Assembly (NCBI GenBank): GCA_902765855.1
Contig: CACXBF010000005.1
Span: 1 to 64,000, forward strand
Source of the DNA: an uncultured Ruminococcus sp.
GTDB lineage: Bacteria > Bacillota > Clostridia > Oscillospirales > Acutalibacteraceae
Length of the DNA stretch: 64,000 bases
Direction of reading: 5' to 3'
Of this stretch, positions 19,686-29,922 are shown one piece after another. The notes under the pieces are model-generated. The model had not been told where the DNA came from. It worked only from the letters and a program-made list of their open reading frames with translations, and searched no databases. The number at the start of each line of letters is the position of its first letter. The stretch's first letter is position 1. Made by a program: the position numbers and the translations under genes.

Positions 19686-21125
19686 TTAGTATTGTTTACC
19701 CCAATATACCATATGCTTTGCCGGTTTACCACAGCATACGCAGGTATCAGCCAAATGTTCCTCAACAAAAGGAATACATCTTGACTTTACGCCGCCTGTT
19801 TCTTCCTTGAGCTTTTCTTCACAAGCTGTTTCGCCACACCACATAGCTTTGATAAATCCAGGCTTATTCTTTGCAATATCAAGAAATTCCTCGTGTGTTG
19901 TTGCAACAAAGGTCTTTTCCTTGAGATTCTGCAAAGCTCTGTCATACATTGCATCGTGAATATCTTGCAATGTCTTTGCTATTGTTTCTTCAAGATTTTC
20001 AAGAGCAACAACAATCTTTTCTCTGTTATCACGCCTTACAATAACGCATTGTCCCTTTTCAATATCCTTAGGACCAAGCTCTACACGAACAGGCACACCC
20101 TTCATTTCATACTGTGAGAACTTCCAACCTGGTGAGTTATCGCTGTCATCAAGCTTTGTTCTGTAAGTATCAGAGATTCTGTTATAAAGCTCACGAGCCT
20201 TATCAAGAACACCTTCCTTATGCTGTGCAATAGGAACGATAACAACCTGAATCGGAGAAATCTTTGGTGGAAGTACAAGTCCGTCATCGTCACCATGAAC
20301 CATAATGATTGCACCAATCATTCTTGTTGATGAACCCCATGAAGTCTGGTGCGGATACTGTAATGTATTATCTCTGCCTGTGAACTTAATATCAAAACTC
20401 TTAGCAAAACCATCACCGAAATAGTGTGATGTACCACCCTGCAATGCAACACCATTGTGCATCATAGGCTCGATTGTATATGTTTCCTCTGCACCTGCAA
20501 ATTTTTCTTTTTCAGTCTTTCTACCGACAACAGCAGGAATAGCAAGAGTTTCTTTATAGAAATCCTCATAAACCTTGAGCATACGGAGAGTTTCTTCACG
20601 AGCCTCTTTTTCAGTTTCGTGCATTGTGTGACCTTCCTGCCAAAGGAACTCTGATGTTCTGAGGAAAGGTCTTGTTGTCTTTTCCCAACGAACAACTGAA
20701 CACCACTGATTATAAAGCTTTGGCAAGTCACGATATGAATTGATAATCTTTGAGTAATGTTCGCAGAAAAGAGTTTCTGATGTAGGACGAACACAAAGAC
20801 GCTCTGTAAGCTTTTCATTTCCGCCATGAGTTACCCATGCAACCTCAGGAGCAAAGCCCTCGACATGGTCTTTTTCCTTTTGTAGAAGGCTCTCCGGAAT
20901 GAACATAGGCATATATACATTTTCGTGGCCCGTTTTCTTAAAGCGTTCGTCCATATCCTTCTGCATATTTTCCCAAATAGCATAGCCGTAAGGTCTGATA
21001 ACCATACAACCTTTAACACCTGAATAGTCAACAAGTTCAGCTTTTTTGACTATATCAGTATACCATTTTGCAAAATCTTCATCTCTTGAGGTTATTGCCT
21101 CAACCATTTTCTTTTGATTAGCCAT
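19686..21125 (-). CDS. proS: Prolyl-tRNA synthetase, archaeal/eukaryotic type
   Basis: Charges tRNA-Pro; 479 aa. The length, the absence of the INS editing domain, and the C-terminal zinc-like domain ([11 protein letters not shown], then CVCCGKP) mark the short archaeal/eukaryotic-type ProRS found in many Clostridia, not the 570-aa bacterial form. Class II motif 2 is seen in the [18 protein letters not shown] region and motif 3 in the [16 protein letters not shown] region. The start follows CGAGGGGATTTTTAATA. No T-box leader is visible in the 160 bp upstream. Confidence 0.97.
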   Translation of the reverse strand: MANQKKMVEAITSRDEDFAKWYTDIVKKAELVDYSGVKGCMVIRPYGYAIWENMQKDMDERFKKTGHENVYMPMFIPESLLQKEKDHVEGFAPEVAWVTHGGNEKLTERLCVRPTSETLFCEHYSKIINSYRDLPKLYNQWCSVVRWEKTTRPFLRTSEFLWQEGHTMHETEKEAREETLRMLKVYEDFYKETLAIPAVVGRKTEKEKFAGAEETYTIEPMMHNGVALQGGTSHYFGDGFAKSFDIKFTGRDNTLQYPHQTSWGSSTRMIGAIIMVHGDDDGLVLPPKISPIQVVIVPIAQHKEGVLDKARELYNRISDTYRTKLDDSDNSPGWKFSQYEMKGVPVRVELGPKDIEKGQCVIVRRDNREKIVVALENLEETIAKTLQDIHDAMYDRALQNLKEKTFVATTHEEFLDIAKNKPGFIKAMWCGETACEEKLKEETGGVKSRCIPFVEEHLADTCVCCGKPAKHMVYWGKQY

Positions 21126-21285
21126 TATTAAAAATCCCCTCGGTAATTTATTTTTTAAAAGAAAATCACAATGCCATACCTTATCATTATATAATCAATT
21201 TACAAAATTTTCAACTATTTATTGAGCAAAACTAAATTTTGTCAACCAGTATTTCTTCATTCAATCTGATTATATTTTTCATAGC

Positions 21286-21654
21286 TTATGTATCTCCTAT
21301 AATTTTTCTCTTAATCTTCTTGCTGAAACTATTTAAAACCGTATCATATGCAAGGTCAATCATATTAAACAATTCATCATCAGGAAAATCATTCAAATAA
21401 ATTGTATTCCAATACGGCTGTTGTATAGGCGGACAATGATACCCTCTTACCACCTTATCAGGGTATAACGACCGAAAAAAATTTCCTGCATCGGCAGTAC
21501 ACTTCAGTGTGATTTTATAATCTGTTTCATTCGGATAAAGCTGGGCAAAAATTTTTCCATTTAATCTATAACATATCGGAATATCTCCGAATGGATAATC
21601 CTCATAGGCTTTGTGCTTACTCAAGCAATATTTTATAATATCTTCTACTGGCAT
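21286..21654 (-). CDS. MmcQ/YjbR-family protein
   Basis: 122-aa single-domain protein of the YjbR (DUF419) family, which has a CyaY-like fold and a proposed DNA-binding role. It starts MPVEDIIKYCLSKHKAYEDY and has the family pattern YPFGD, then ITLKC and a conserved PYWNTIYLN. Its function in the cell is unknown. It stands alone, 36 bp after tcdA, behind GATGAGGGT. Confidence 0.85.
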   Translation of the reverse strand: MPVEDIIKYCLSKHKAYEDYPFGDIPICYRLNGKIFAQLYPNETDYKITLKCTADAGNFFRSLYPDKVVRGYHCPPIQQPYWNTIYLNDFPDDELFNMIDLAYDTVLNSFSKKIKRKIIGDT

Positions 21655-21690
21655 AATACCCTCATCCCAATTTTTTGTTTAGTCTTAAAT

Positions 21691-22449
21691 TCAATTTTTT
21701 AGACTTAAATCCTTAATAACCTCTCCTGCAATAATCAAGCCAACAACTGACGGAACAAAGGCTGTACTTCCTGGAATCTGTCTTCTTTCAGTACATTTTC
21801 TTGCCGCTCCCGGAGGGCATACACAATGAGCGCGACAACTAATAGACATATCCTCTATTGGTGTTATTGGTTTTTCCTTTGAATAGACAACCTTTAGCTT
21901 TTTAACTCCTCTTTTACGAAGTTCGGTTCTCATAACTCTTGCAAGCGGACAAACAGAAGTCTTATAAATATCCGCAACCTCAAAGGCTGTCGGGTCTAAT
22001 TTATTTCCCGCACCCATAGAACAGATTATAGGTGTTTTTGTTTCATTAGCTTTCATAACAAGCTCTATCTTTCCTGTAACGGTATCAATCGCATCTACAA
22101 CATAATCATACTGTGAAAAATCGAACTCTCCGCTTGTTTCAGGCGTAAAAAACATTTTATGTTTATTTACAACAATTTTAGGGTTTATATCTTTAATGCG
22201 TTCTTCGGCAACATCAACCTTATATTTGCCTATTGTACTTGTTAAGGCAATAATCTGTCTATTTATATTAGTAAGACAAACCTTATCATCATCAATAATA
22301 TCAATAGTTCCGACGCCACTTCTTGCGAGAGCTTCTACGGTATATCCGCCGACGCCTCCAACGCCGAAAACTGCAACCCGAGAATTTTCGAGTTTCTTCA
22401 TAGCCTCATTACCAAAAAGTAATTCAGTTCTTGAAAATCTACCAAGCAT
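21691..22449 (-). CDS. tcdA: tRNA threonylcarbamoyladenosine dehydratase
   Basis: E1-like enzyme that cyclises t6A37 to ct6A in tRNAs reading ANN codons; 252 aa. The Rossmann motif GVGGVGG is at residues 30-36, followed by the DDDKVCLTNINRQI segment typical of ThiF/MoeB-fold proteins. Downstream cysteines lie in the SCRAHCVCPPGAARKC segment. The C-terminus IIAGEVIKDL is usual. It is 36 bp before the YjbR-family gene and 150 bp after polC. Confidence 0.93.
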   Translation of the reverse strand: MLGRFSRTELLFGNEAMKKLENSRVAVFGVGGVGGYTVEALARSGVGTIDIIDDDKVCLTNINRQIIALTSTIGKYKVDVAEERIKDINPKIVVNKHKMFFTPETSGEFDFSQYDYVVDAIDTVTGKIELVMKANETKTPIICSMGAGNKLDPTAFEVADIYKTSVCPLARVMRTELRKRGVKKLKVVYSKEKPITPIEDMSISCRAHCVCPPGAARKCTERRQIPGSTAFVPSVVGLIIAGEVIKDLSLKN

Positions 22450-22489
22450 ATTATCATTCCCTTTTCATAATTAGTATCAATCAAAAAGT

Positions 22490-22598
22490 GCGAACTTCGT
22501 TCGCACTTAGAATGCAAGAGATGTTAAGGGCTTTGCCCTTAAAACCCACCAAAGGCTCGAGCGGAAACTTTTATCTGTCTTTGGGAAGTTTTGTTGAG
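22490..22598. repeat. Composite hairpin repeat, copy 2
   Basis: It contains GTGCGAAC-TTC-GTTCGCAC and AAGGGC-TTT-GCCCTT, both perfect, then CCAAAGGCTCGAGCGGAAAC, which matches (reverse complement) the AGTTTCGCTCGAGCC block at 62365. It lies between polC and tcdA. Confidence 0.65.
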
Positions 22599-22599
22599 C

Positions 22600-25500
22600 C
22601 TAAAACAATGTCATCTGACTACTTTCCGGTAAATCTCCGAAAGCTCCTGTTGACTGTAAAAGTTCTATGGCGGTCTTAGATGCTTTTGAGCGGTCACGGA
22701 AATCCTCTATCGACATAAATTCTCCGTCTGCTCTTGCATCCATAAGTCCCTGTGCGGCGGAATCTCCGACGCCTGGTAAAGACGAGAACGGCAAACGAAT
22801 ATCTTCTCCCTCAACAAGAAATTTTCTTGCATCAGACTTATATATATCAACAGGCAATGCTTTTATACCTCTTGCCTGCATTTCATTGACAATCTGAAGC
22901 GTTGCAAATTCTGAATTTTCCTTTGCAGAAGCTTCCTTACCTTTCATCTTAATATCCTGCATTCTTTTTCTTACGGCATCTCTGCCCTTTGCAACGAGCA
23001 GTCCGTCAAGGTCTTCACTTCGTACCGTAAAATATGCGGCATAATATTCCTTTGGTCTGTGGACCTTGTACCAACCAAGTCTTAGCGTTGCAATCATATA
23101 TGCGGCAGCGTGAGCCTTCGGGAACATATACTTAATCTTCATACAAGAATCAATATACCACTGTGGAACATTATGTTCTTTCATAGCGTTAATATGCTCT
23201 TGAGTAAGAAGCTTTGTACTTTTACCCTTACGGACAATTTCCATAATCTTAAATGCCATATCAGGCTCAAGACCCTTGTGCATAAGGTAAACCATAATAT
23301 TATCACGAGTACCGATAACCTGTGAAATGTCGCAAACACCTTGTTTAATAAGTTCTGCGGCGTTTCCTATCCAAACATCTGTACCGTGTGAAAGTCCCGA
23401 AACCTGCAAAAGGTCAGAAAATGTTTTTGGCTGAGTTTCTATAAGCATTTGGCGAACAAAGTTTGTACCAACTTCCGGCAGAGAAAATGTTCCTGTAAGC
23501 GAATCTATATCCTCAGGTTCAAGACCAAGAGCCTTTGGAGATGTAAAGAGCGACATAACATCAGGGTCACTCATAGAAATATCCATAACGCTTATTCCCG
23601 TATAGTCTTCAAGATAACGATAAATCGTTGGAACATCGTGTCCAAGCTCATCAAGCTTACAAATAGTATCGTGAATAGAATGGAAGTCGAAGTGCGTTGT
23701 AATACTATCGGAATTCTGGTCATTAGCAGGGTGCTGAATCGGACAGAACTGGTATACATCATTCCTTCTCGGAACAACAACCATACCTCCCGGGTGCTGA
23801 CCGGTAGTCCGTCTTACACCTGTACAACCAATTGCAAGACGCATTTCCTCTGCTCTGTGCATAATAACGCCGTTTTCCTCTGCATATTTCTTAACAAAAC
23901 CGAGAGCGGTTTTTTCCGCAACAGTTGCAATAGTACCCGCTTTAAAGACATTCTCCTTGCCGAAAAGTTCTTCTGTATATCTGTGCGATTTATTCTGATA
24001 TTCACCGGAGAAATTAAGGTCTATATCAGGTGTTTTATCTCCTTTAAAGCCAAGGAAGGTTTCAAACGGAATATCATGTCCGTCCTGTTTATAAAGTGTA
24101 CCGCACTTAGGACAGTTTTTAGGTGGCAGGTCAAAGCCAGAACCAACCTCTCCATGTTCAAAGAACTCACTATTTTTACACTTAGGGCAAACATAGTGTG
24201 GTGCAAGCGGGTTAACTTCTGAAATACCAGACATAGTCGCAACAAATGAAGACCCAACAGAACCACGAGAACCAACCAAATATCCATGTTCCTCTGAATT
24301 TGCAACCAGCTTTTGAGCAGTCATATACAAAACAGAGAATCCATTCTTTATTATGGAGTTAAGTTCTTTTTCTATACGCTTTTCAACAATTTCAGGAAGT
24401 GGGTCGCCATATGTATTTCTTGCCCGTTCCCAAGTAATTCTTGTCAAGTCTTCCTCTGCACCCGGAATAAACGGCGGAAAGTTTCCTTTCGGAACAGCAC
24501 GAATCTCGTCACACATATCAGCAATAAGATTTGTATTTTCTACAACGATTTCATATGCTTTTTCTTTGCCGAGATACTCAAATTCCTTGAGCATTTCAGC
24601 GGTAGTTCTGAGATAGAGTGGTGCCTGATTACCAGCGTCTTTAAAACCTTGACCAGCCATAAGAATTTTTCTGTATTCGCTGTGATGTGGTTCAAGGAAA
24701 TGTACATCACAGGTAGCAACAACAGGGATAGACAATTCCTCGCCGAGTTTTACAACCGTTCTATTCAAATCCTGTAATTCTTCAATACTGCTTACCGTAC
24801 CGTTATTCAGCATAAACATATTGTTTCCAAGTGGTTGAATCTCAAGATAATCATAGAATGAGGCTATCTTTTTCAAATCCTCCCAAGGTCGCTTTTCAAC
24901 TATTGCTCTGAAAAGTTCTCCGGCCTCGCAAGCACTTCCGACAATCAAGCCCTCACGATATTTTATAAGTTCAGACTTAGGCAAAAGCGGTTTCTTATAG
25001 AAATAATTAAGATGTCCCTTTGAAATAAGTCTATAAAGATTTTTAAGTCCTGCGGTATTTTTCGCAAGAACGATTTGATGGAAATATTTTAAACTCTTAT
25101 AGTCGCTATTAGAAAGCAAGCTGTTAAGCTGCGAAATATTCTTTGCACCGTAATCCTCAGAAAGCTTAGTAAGCATAACTTGAAATATCTTTGCAAGCAT
25201 AAAGGCATCATCGCAAGCTCTATGATGATTAAAATCTCCGAGTTTCAGATATTCGGCAATGAAATTCAACTTATGCTTTTTAATCTGTGGAAACATTGAG
25301 CGTGACATCATAAGCGTATCTATACTTGTAAAATTCCACTCTATATGATGACGGTTCATAACCGCTCTCACGAATGATGTATCGAACGGTGCGTTATGCG
25401 CAACAAGAACACAGTTATCTCCACAAAATTCCATAAATTTACGAAGAGCCTCGTCCTCAAGCGGAGCATCCGAAACCATAGAATCGTCAATTCCTGTCAG

Positions 25501-26964
25501 CTCTGTAATCTTAGGCGGAATAGGTTTTTCAGGATTTACAAACATAGAAAATTGATCTTTAATTTCACCGTCAACTATTCTAACCGCACCAATTTCTGTT
25601 ATCTTTTCCTTTGCCGCTCCCAATCCTGTTGTTTCGAGGTCAAATACTATAAATTCTCCTGAAAGCAATTCCTGACTTTCACCATTTACAACTCGGCTCG
25701 AAACATCATCTATAAAGTACGCCTCAACGCCATAAAGAATTTTAATATGACCGCCCTTTTTCTTTACATCATCGGCGGCATTCATAGCACCAGGGAAAGC
25801 CTGTACAACTCCGTGGTCCGTAATCGCAACCGCAGGCATACCAAAGCTATACGCTTTCTGAACAATATCTCCAACATCTGAAACACCGTCCATAGCGGAC
25901 ATATTTGTATGCAAATGAAGTTCAACACGCTTTTTCTCTGCTTTATCTACAACCTTAGCCTTGCTTATCCCAGAAATATTTGTTGCCATAACAACAAGCT
26001 CTCTGTCATATTTATCGTACTGTGCGTCACCCTTAACAAGTATAGAGCTTCCCTTTTTTAACTCTAAAATAGGGGCACACTTTGCGTTTAGGTCAATAAC
26101 CTTAATTGTCGTAGAGCCTGTATAATCAGTAATATTTATAGAAATAATTTTCTTTTTTTTATCTCTTGTATCTCTTTCATCTATTGAGAAAATATCGCCT
26201 TTTATAATAACCTTACCCGAATCAGGAGCAAGTTCAGCAATCTTAATTGGATTTCCTTTCACATTCGTACCATATATAGGCTTAGGGTTATCCAAAATAA
26301 ACAATGGATATAAAGATTCTCCCTCACGAATTTCAATTTCTGTGTTCACAGCTGGCTTATGCTCAGAACGCTTTTTAGCCTCGTGCATAACTCCCTCATA
26401 GATTTCCATTTCGTTGATTACAGCTTCACGCTTAGCAGTTTCCTCTGCAATCTTTTGATGTTCAATATAAATCTCACTGTCTGCGTCTATATGCGTTATA
26501 CCATCGAATTCAACCTTTACATTAACGCCAAATTCCTCGTTAATAAGTTTTTGAAATTCCTTGTCAACCTTCTTTTCAAGAAGAATATCAGCACCACCAT
26601 GTGTAAGATTTATTGTCATTTTACCATCAGCAATTTTAACAGTAGAACCATTCAACGTACCGTTTATGCTTGCAAGTCTACGGCGAATTTCCTCCACAAG
26701 GTCAAAATAGCAAGCCTCACCGAAAAGCGATGAATCAAAATGCGGGTGAATAATACACTTAGCTAAAGCAAGAGCCGATTGCTCTATTTGTTTTTCAGTT
26801 GAAAAAATCTCATTTCTTTTCACAAGTTGTGAAAGAAAGAGATTCATATCCATTGTTCTTTTTTTAGTGTCGATTTTTATACCGTCTACCTCAGCGTCAA
26901 GCAAGGTTTTAGACAGCTTTAAATCTCCTATGTACTGTGAAAATACATCTATAAATTTACTCAA
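22600..26964 (-). CDS. polC: DNA polymerase III alpha subunit, PolC type
   Basis: Main replicative polymerase of low-GC Gram-positives with built-in proofreading; 1454 aa. Order: N-terminal domain (1-230), OB fold (about 235-345), PHP start with VELHLHTNMSAMDGV near 349, an inserted DEDD exonuclease from FIVFDLETTG near 437 to about 605, then a zinc ribbon (two CPKC pairs, about 925-955) and the polymerase core with PDIDLNFSGEYQ near 979. Helix-hairpin-helix and tail follow to MTLF. The start is TTG, 8 nt behind GGAGG. It is at the end of the pyrH-to-ispG run but separated from ispG by a small gene. Confidence 0.98.
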   Translation of the reverse strand: MSKFIDVFSQYIGDLKLSKTLLDAEVDGIKIDTKKRTMDMNLFLSQLVKRNEIFSTEKQIEQSALALAKCIIHPHFDSSLFGEACYFDLVEEIRRRLASINGTLNGSTVKIADGKMTINLTHGGADILLEKKVDKEFQKLINEEFGVNVKVEFDGITHIDADSEIYIEHQKIAEETAKREAVINEMEIYEGVMHEAKKRSEHKPAVNTEIEIREGESLYPLFILDNPKPIYGTNVKGNPIKIAELAPDSGKVIIKGDIFSIDERDTRDKKKKIISINITDYTGSTTIKVIDLNAKCAPILELKKGSSILVKGDAQYDKYDRELVVMATNISGISKAKVVDKAEKKRVELHLHTNMSAMDGVSDVGDIVQKAYSFGMPAVAITDHGVVQAFPGAMNAADDVKKKGGHIKILYGVEAYFIDDVSSRVVNGESQELLSGEFIVFDLETTGLGAAKEKITEIGAVRIVDGEIKDQFSMFVNPEKPIPPKITELTGIDDSMVSDAPLEDEALRKFMEFCGDNCVLVAHNAPFDTSFVRAVMNRHHIEWNFTSIDTLMMSRSMFPQIKKHKLNFIAEYLKLGDFNHHRACDDAFMLAKIFQVMLTKLSEDYGAKNISQLNSLLSNSDYKSLKYFHQIVLAKNTAGLKNLYRLISKGHLNYFYKKPLLPKSELIKYREGLIVGSACEAGELFRAIVEKRPWEDLKKIASFYDYLEIQPLGNNMFMLNNGTVSSIEELQDLNRTVVKLGEELSIPVVATCDVHFLEPHHSEYRKILMAGQGFKDAGNQAPLYLRTTAEMLKEFEYLGKEKAYEIVVENTNLIADMCDEIRAVPKGNFPPFIPGAEEDLTRITWERARNTYGDPLPEIVEKRIEKELNSIIKNGFSVLYMTAQKLVANSEEHGYLVGSRGSVGSSFVATMSGISEVNPLAPHYVCPKCKNSEFFEHGEVGSGFDLPPKNCPKCGTLYKQDGHDIPFETFLGFKGDKTPDIDLNFSGEYQNKSHRYTEELFGKENVFKAGTIATVAEKTALGFVKKYAEENGVIMHRAEEMRLAIGCTGVRRTTGQHPGGMVVVPRRNDVYQFCPIQHPANDQNSDSITTHFDFHSIHDTICKLDELGHDVPTIYRYLEDYTGISVMDISMSDPDVMSLFTSPKALGLEPEDIDSLTGTFSLPEVGTNFVRQMLIETQPKTFSDLLQVSGLSHGTDVWIGNAAELIKQGVCDISQVIGTRDNIMVYLMHKGLEPDMAFKIMEIVRKGKSTKLLTQEHINAMKEHNVPQWYIDSCMKIKYMFPKAHAAAYMIATLRLGWYKVHRPKEYYAAYFTVRSEDLDGLLVAKGRDAVRKRMQDIKMKGKEASAKENSEFATLQIVNEMQARGIKALPVDIYKSDARKFLVEGEDIRLPFSSLPGVGDSAAQGLMDARADGEFMSIEDFRDRSKASKTAIELLQSTGAFGDLPESSQMTLF

Positions 26965-27060
26965 AACTATTTTCCTCCAAACGGAAAGGTCAAAGTTCTA
27001 TTTCTACTATCTTAAAATATAACATTATTCATAAATAGGCTGAAATTTTCTTGATAAAAC

Positions 27061-27360
27061 TTATAAATCCTTCCAGCCACATAGATAACTATGCTCATAG
27101 ACAAAACCTAAAACTTGAGCTTGAATCGCATTTTTATCTTCTTTCTTGCTAAAAAGCCAACCAAAAGTCCCATTTGGCTTCTTTTCTGACTGAACATATT
27201 CATAGCCCCAATATTCACAATCTTCAATAAAATCACACATCGTCATTCCTCTATGAATGTTATGGTGATTATACTCTGCATAGACAAAATATTGAGTATC
27301 AGACCAATCTTCTATAAATATTTCTACTTTTTCTTTCTTGAATATAAAAGTTTGATTCAT
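27061..27360 (-). CDS. Hypothetical 99-aa acidic/aromatic protein
   Basis: Unrecognised. The protein is rich in Tyr, Trp, Phe, Glu and Asp (for example EDWSDTQYFVYAEYNHH and CEYWGYEYVQ), has no signal peptide or membrane segment, and keeps a Trp at the end (YLCGWKDL). The ATG follows TAGGTGATAAAGTT. It sits between ispG and polC with AT-rich gaps on both sides, so it may be a later arrival in an otherwise conserved run. The coding signal is reasonable; the role is unknown. Confidence 0.6.
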   Translation of the reverse strand: MNQTFIFKKEKVEIFIEDWSDTQYFVYAEYNHHNIHRGMTMCDFIEDCEYWGYEYVQSEKKPNGTFGWLFSKKEDKNAIQAQVLGFVYEHSYLCGWKDL

Positions 27361-27493
27361 AACTTTATCACCTATAAAAAGCTATTTCTAATTAGGTTAA
27401 TATATTTTTGCTTTTTAAATTTTAACTTTTATAATGTCTATATTTTTATCTCAATAATAAGCTTTATCATATCTATCTTCATAATATATAATG

Positions 27494-28540
27494 TTACATC
27501 TTTTCTATCTCTGCCATAAGTTCGTCTAAGAGCTTATCTTCTTTAACTTTCTTAACTATTTGACCTTTTTTGAAAATAAGTCCGTCACCATTTCCGCCTG
27601 CAATTCCAATATCGGCCTCTTTTGCTTCGCCCGGCCCATTGACAGCACAACCCATAACTGCAACAGTAATATTCTTATCGCAGTTTTCAAGCCTTCTTTC
27701 GGCTTCCTGTGCAATGCTTATTAAGTCTATACTTGTTCTTCCACAAGTAGGGCAAGAAATAAACTGAACTCCTCTCTTGCGAATCTCAAGAGCCTTTAGA
27801 ATATCCTTAGCGGCTTTAACCTCATTGACAGGATTATCAGTAAGCGAAACACGAATAGTGTCGCCAATACCTCTTAAAAGCAAAGCACCAAGACCGGCGG
27901 CGGATTTTATAATTCCCATACGCTGAGTACCTGCTTCGGTTACTCCAAGATGAAGCGGATAGTCGCACTTTTCTGCGGCAATCTCATATGCCTCAACCAT
28001 AAAAGGCACAGATGAACTTTTCATCGAAAGAACTATATCATAAAAATCGAATTTTTCAAGCAATGATGCGTGGTATAATGCACTTTCACACAATGCTTGC
28101 GGTGTAGGGTGTCCATACTTTGCAAGGATTTCTTTCTCAAGAGAACCTGAATTTACTCCTATTCTTATAGGAATATTTCTTTCTCGGCAAGCCTTGACGA
28201 CAGCCTTAACTCTGTCGTCACTGCCGATATTACCTGGATTTATTCTGATTTTGTCAACGCCTGCTGCGGCGGATTCTATTGCAAGACGATAGTCGAAGTG
28301 TATATCTGCAACAATTGGCACACTGACAGCCTCTTTAAGAGCGGGAATCAACTTAACTGCATTCATATTAGGAATAGCGGCTCTTATAATTTCACAGCCT
28401 GCTTTTTCAAGTTCAATAGCCTGTTTAACGCTTCCCTCAATATTACTTGCCGGAACGTTCAGCATAGATTGTACGGTAATCTCTGAATCTCCGCCTATAT
28501 AAATATTTCCAAGTTTAATTTTTCTACTTTGTCTTTTCAC
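27494..28540 (-). CDS. ispG: 4-hydroxy-3-methylbut-2-enyl-diphosphate synthase
   Basis: Seventh enzyme of the MEP isoprenoid pathway, reducing MEcPP to HMBPP with a [4Fe-4S] cluster; 348 aa. Cluster ligands are Cys263 and Cys266 (SCPTCGRTSID) and Cys298 (MGCAVNGPGEA), with a conserved Glu soon after. The start is GTG and overlaps the rseP stop by 1 nt. With dxr and uppS in the same run it supplies undecaprenyl precursors for wall synthesis. Confidence 0.97.
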   Translation of the reverse strand: MKRQSRKIKLGNIYIGGDSEITVQSMLNVPASNIEGSVKQAIELEKAGCEIIRAAIPNMNAVKLIPALKEAVSVPIVADIHFDYRLAIESAAAGVDKIRINPGNIGSDDRVKAVVKACRERNIPIRIGVNSGSLEKEILAKYGHPTPQALCESALYHASLLEKFDFYDIVLSMKSSSVPFMVEAYEIAAEKCDYPLHLGVTEAGTQRMGIIKSAAGLGALLLRGIGDTIRVSLTDNPVNEVKAAKDILKALEIRKRGVQFISCPTCGRTSIDLISIAQEAERRLENCDKNITVAVMGCAVNGPGEAKEADIGIAGGNGDGLIFKKGQIVKKVKEDKLLDELMAEIEKM

Positions 28541-29898
28541 TATCCACCAAGCCCCGTTCCTGTAAATAGTCTTAATATATCACTAAACGAAATTAAAGCC
28601 ATAAATGCCAAAAGAACAATCATACCTATTGCGTGAACCAAACCCTCATACTTTGCCGGTACAGGCTTTCTTCTTATAAGTTCAACAACCAAGAATACAA
28701 GTCTACCACCGTCAAGAGCCGGTAAAGGCAACAAGTTGACAACACCAAGGTTTACAGTAATCATCATCATAATGCTTACAATATTCATAACAGCATCGCC
28801 GAAACTACTTTGAAGTCCTGCACTCGCAACCTGTGAAATCGCAGAAGTCATTCCGATAGGACCGGCAAGCTCATTAAATCCAAATCTTCCTGTAATCAAT
28901 CCGAAAAGGCTTGCCCAGACAAGTCTTACAGTCGAAACAACGCCCTTGCCTGTTTCAGCAATAAGATTCCAGAAATTATTTTGTATCGGTGCAACATAGA
29001 AATCAAGCACTATTGCTTTTTTATCGTTGACCTCTCTCGAGCCGAATTTTACATTTCCGAGATTTACGGTTTCACCATTTCTTCTTACAACAATTTCAGG
29101 TGTAAATTCACCATCGCTATTTTGATTAGCTGTTACAAGAGAGAAAGATAAATCCTGAGAAGTATAAACACGATAACCGTTTATAGAAACAATCTCATCA
29201 CCAACCTTTAATGCAGCTGATGTTGTAGCATTCTCGTGGAATTTTGAAATCGTAGTCGAGGCAAACTGAGAATTTGGCATAAGTGTTATCATCATAAGGA
29301 TAAAGCCAAGTACGATATTCATTACCGCACCTGCAACTACTATTATAATTCGTTTCCAACAAGCAGCTTTGCCAAAGGCTCTCGGATTATCGCTGTCCTC
29401 ATCCTCGCCTTCCATAGCACAAAAGCCGCCAATAGGCAAAAGTCTTAATGAATATATGGTTTCGCCCTTTTTGAATCTAAGAATTCTCGGTCCCATACCA
29501 AGAGCAAATTCGTTGACCTTAACACCCGATGCCTTTGCAGTCATAAAGTGTCCAAGTTCGTGTATGAAAATAATCAATTCAAAGAGTAAAACGCCGATTA
29601 TTATAAGAAGTGCGGATTCTACAAAAGAAAATACACAAACAAGAGTAATAATTACAGCAAGAGCGGCTAAAACACCGACATAAATAAAGTTATTCTCACG
29701 AATATGTCCGATTTCTTCACCGTTGTCATCAACAAGTTTATTTCTTGCCGACATTTTATACATAATCTTTCCGTCATTATCAACTATCTTGTCTCCATCA
29801 ATTTTTCCGACAGCCTTTTTGTTGCGTTTATCTGCAACTGTTCCATCCTTGCGAACTGAAAACAGCTTTTCACCGTCATTATCATAAATATGCTTCAT
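28540..29898 (-). CDS. rseP: Site-2 (M50) membrane protease RseP with N-terminal extension
   Basis: Intramembrane metalloprotease that cuts anti-sigma factors and signal-peptide remnants; 452 aa. The zinc motif HELGH is at 113-117, a PDZ domain lies at about 210-290, and the second zinc motif region NLLPLPALDGGRL is near the C-terminus. Usually HExxH is within the first 25 residues. Here about 70 soluble residues with repeated DNDG/DDNG turns and an extra membrane helix (about 72-92) come first. It lies between dxr and ispG. Confidence 0.94.
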   Translation of the reverse strand: MKHIYDNDGEKLFSVRKDGTVADKRNKKAVGKIDGDKIVDNDGKIMYKMSARNKLVDDNGEEIGHIRENNFIYVGVLAALAVIITLVCVFSFVESALLIIIGVLLFELIIFIHELGHFMTAKASGVKVNEFALGMGPRILRFKKGETIYSLRLLPIGGFCAMEGEDEDSDNPRAFGKAACWKRIIIVVAGAVMNIVLGFILMMITLMPNSQFASTTISKFHENATTSAALKVGDEIVSINGYRVYTSQDLSFSLVTANQNSDGEFTPEIVVRRNGETVNLGNVKFGSREVNDKKAIVLDFYVAPIQNNFWNLIAETGKGVVSTVRLVWASLFGLITGRFGFNELAGPIGMTSAISQVASAGLQSSFGDAVMNIVSIMMMITVNLGVVNLLPLPALDGGRLVFLVVELIRRKPVPAKYEGLVHAIGMIVLLAFMALISFSDILRLFTGTGLGG

Positions 29899-29922
29899 TA
29901 AATCCCCTCTCCCTTAGTTAAA

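Noticed and set aside
21126-21285. T-box leader for proS, and likewise for leuS at 59926-60049
   Set aside because: The gaps are too short and show no T-box core, specifier stem or antiterminator.
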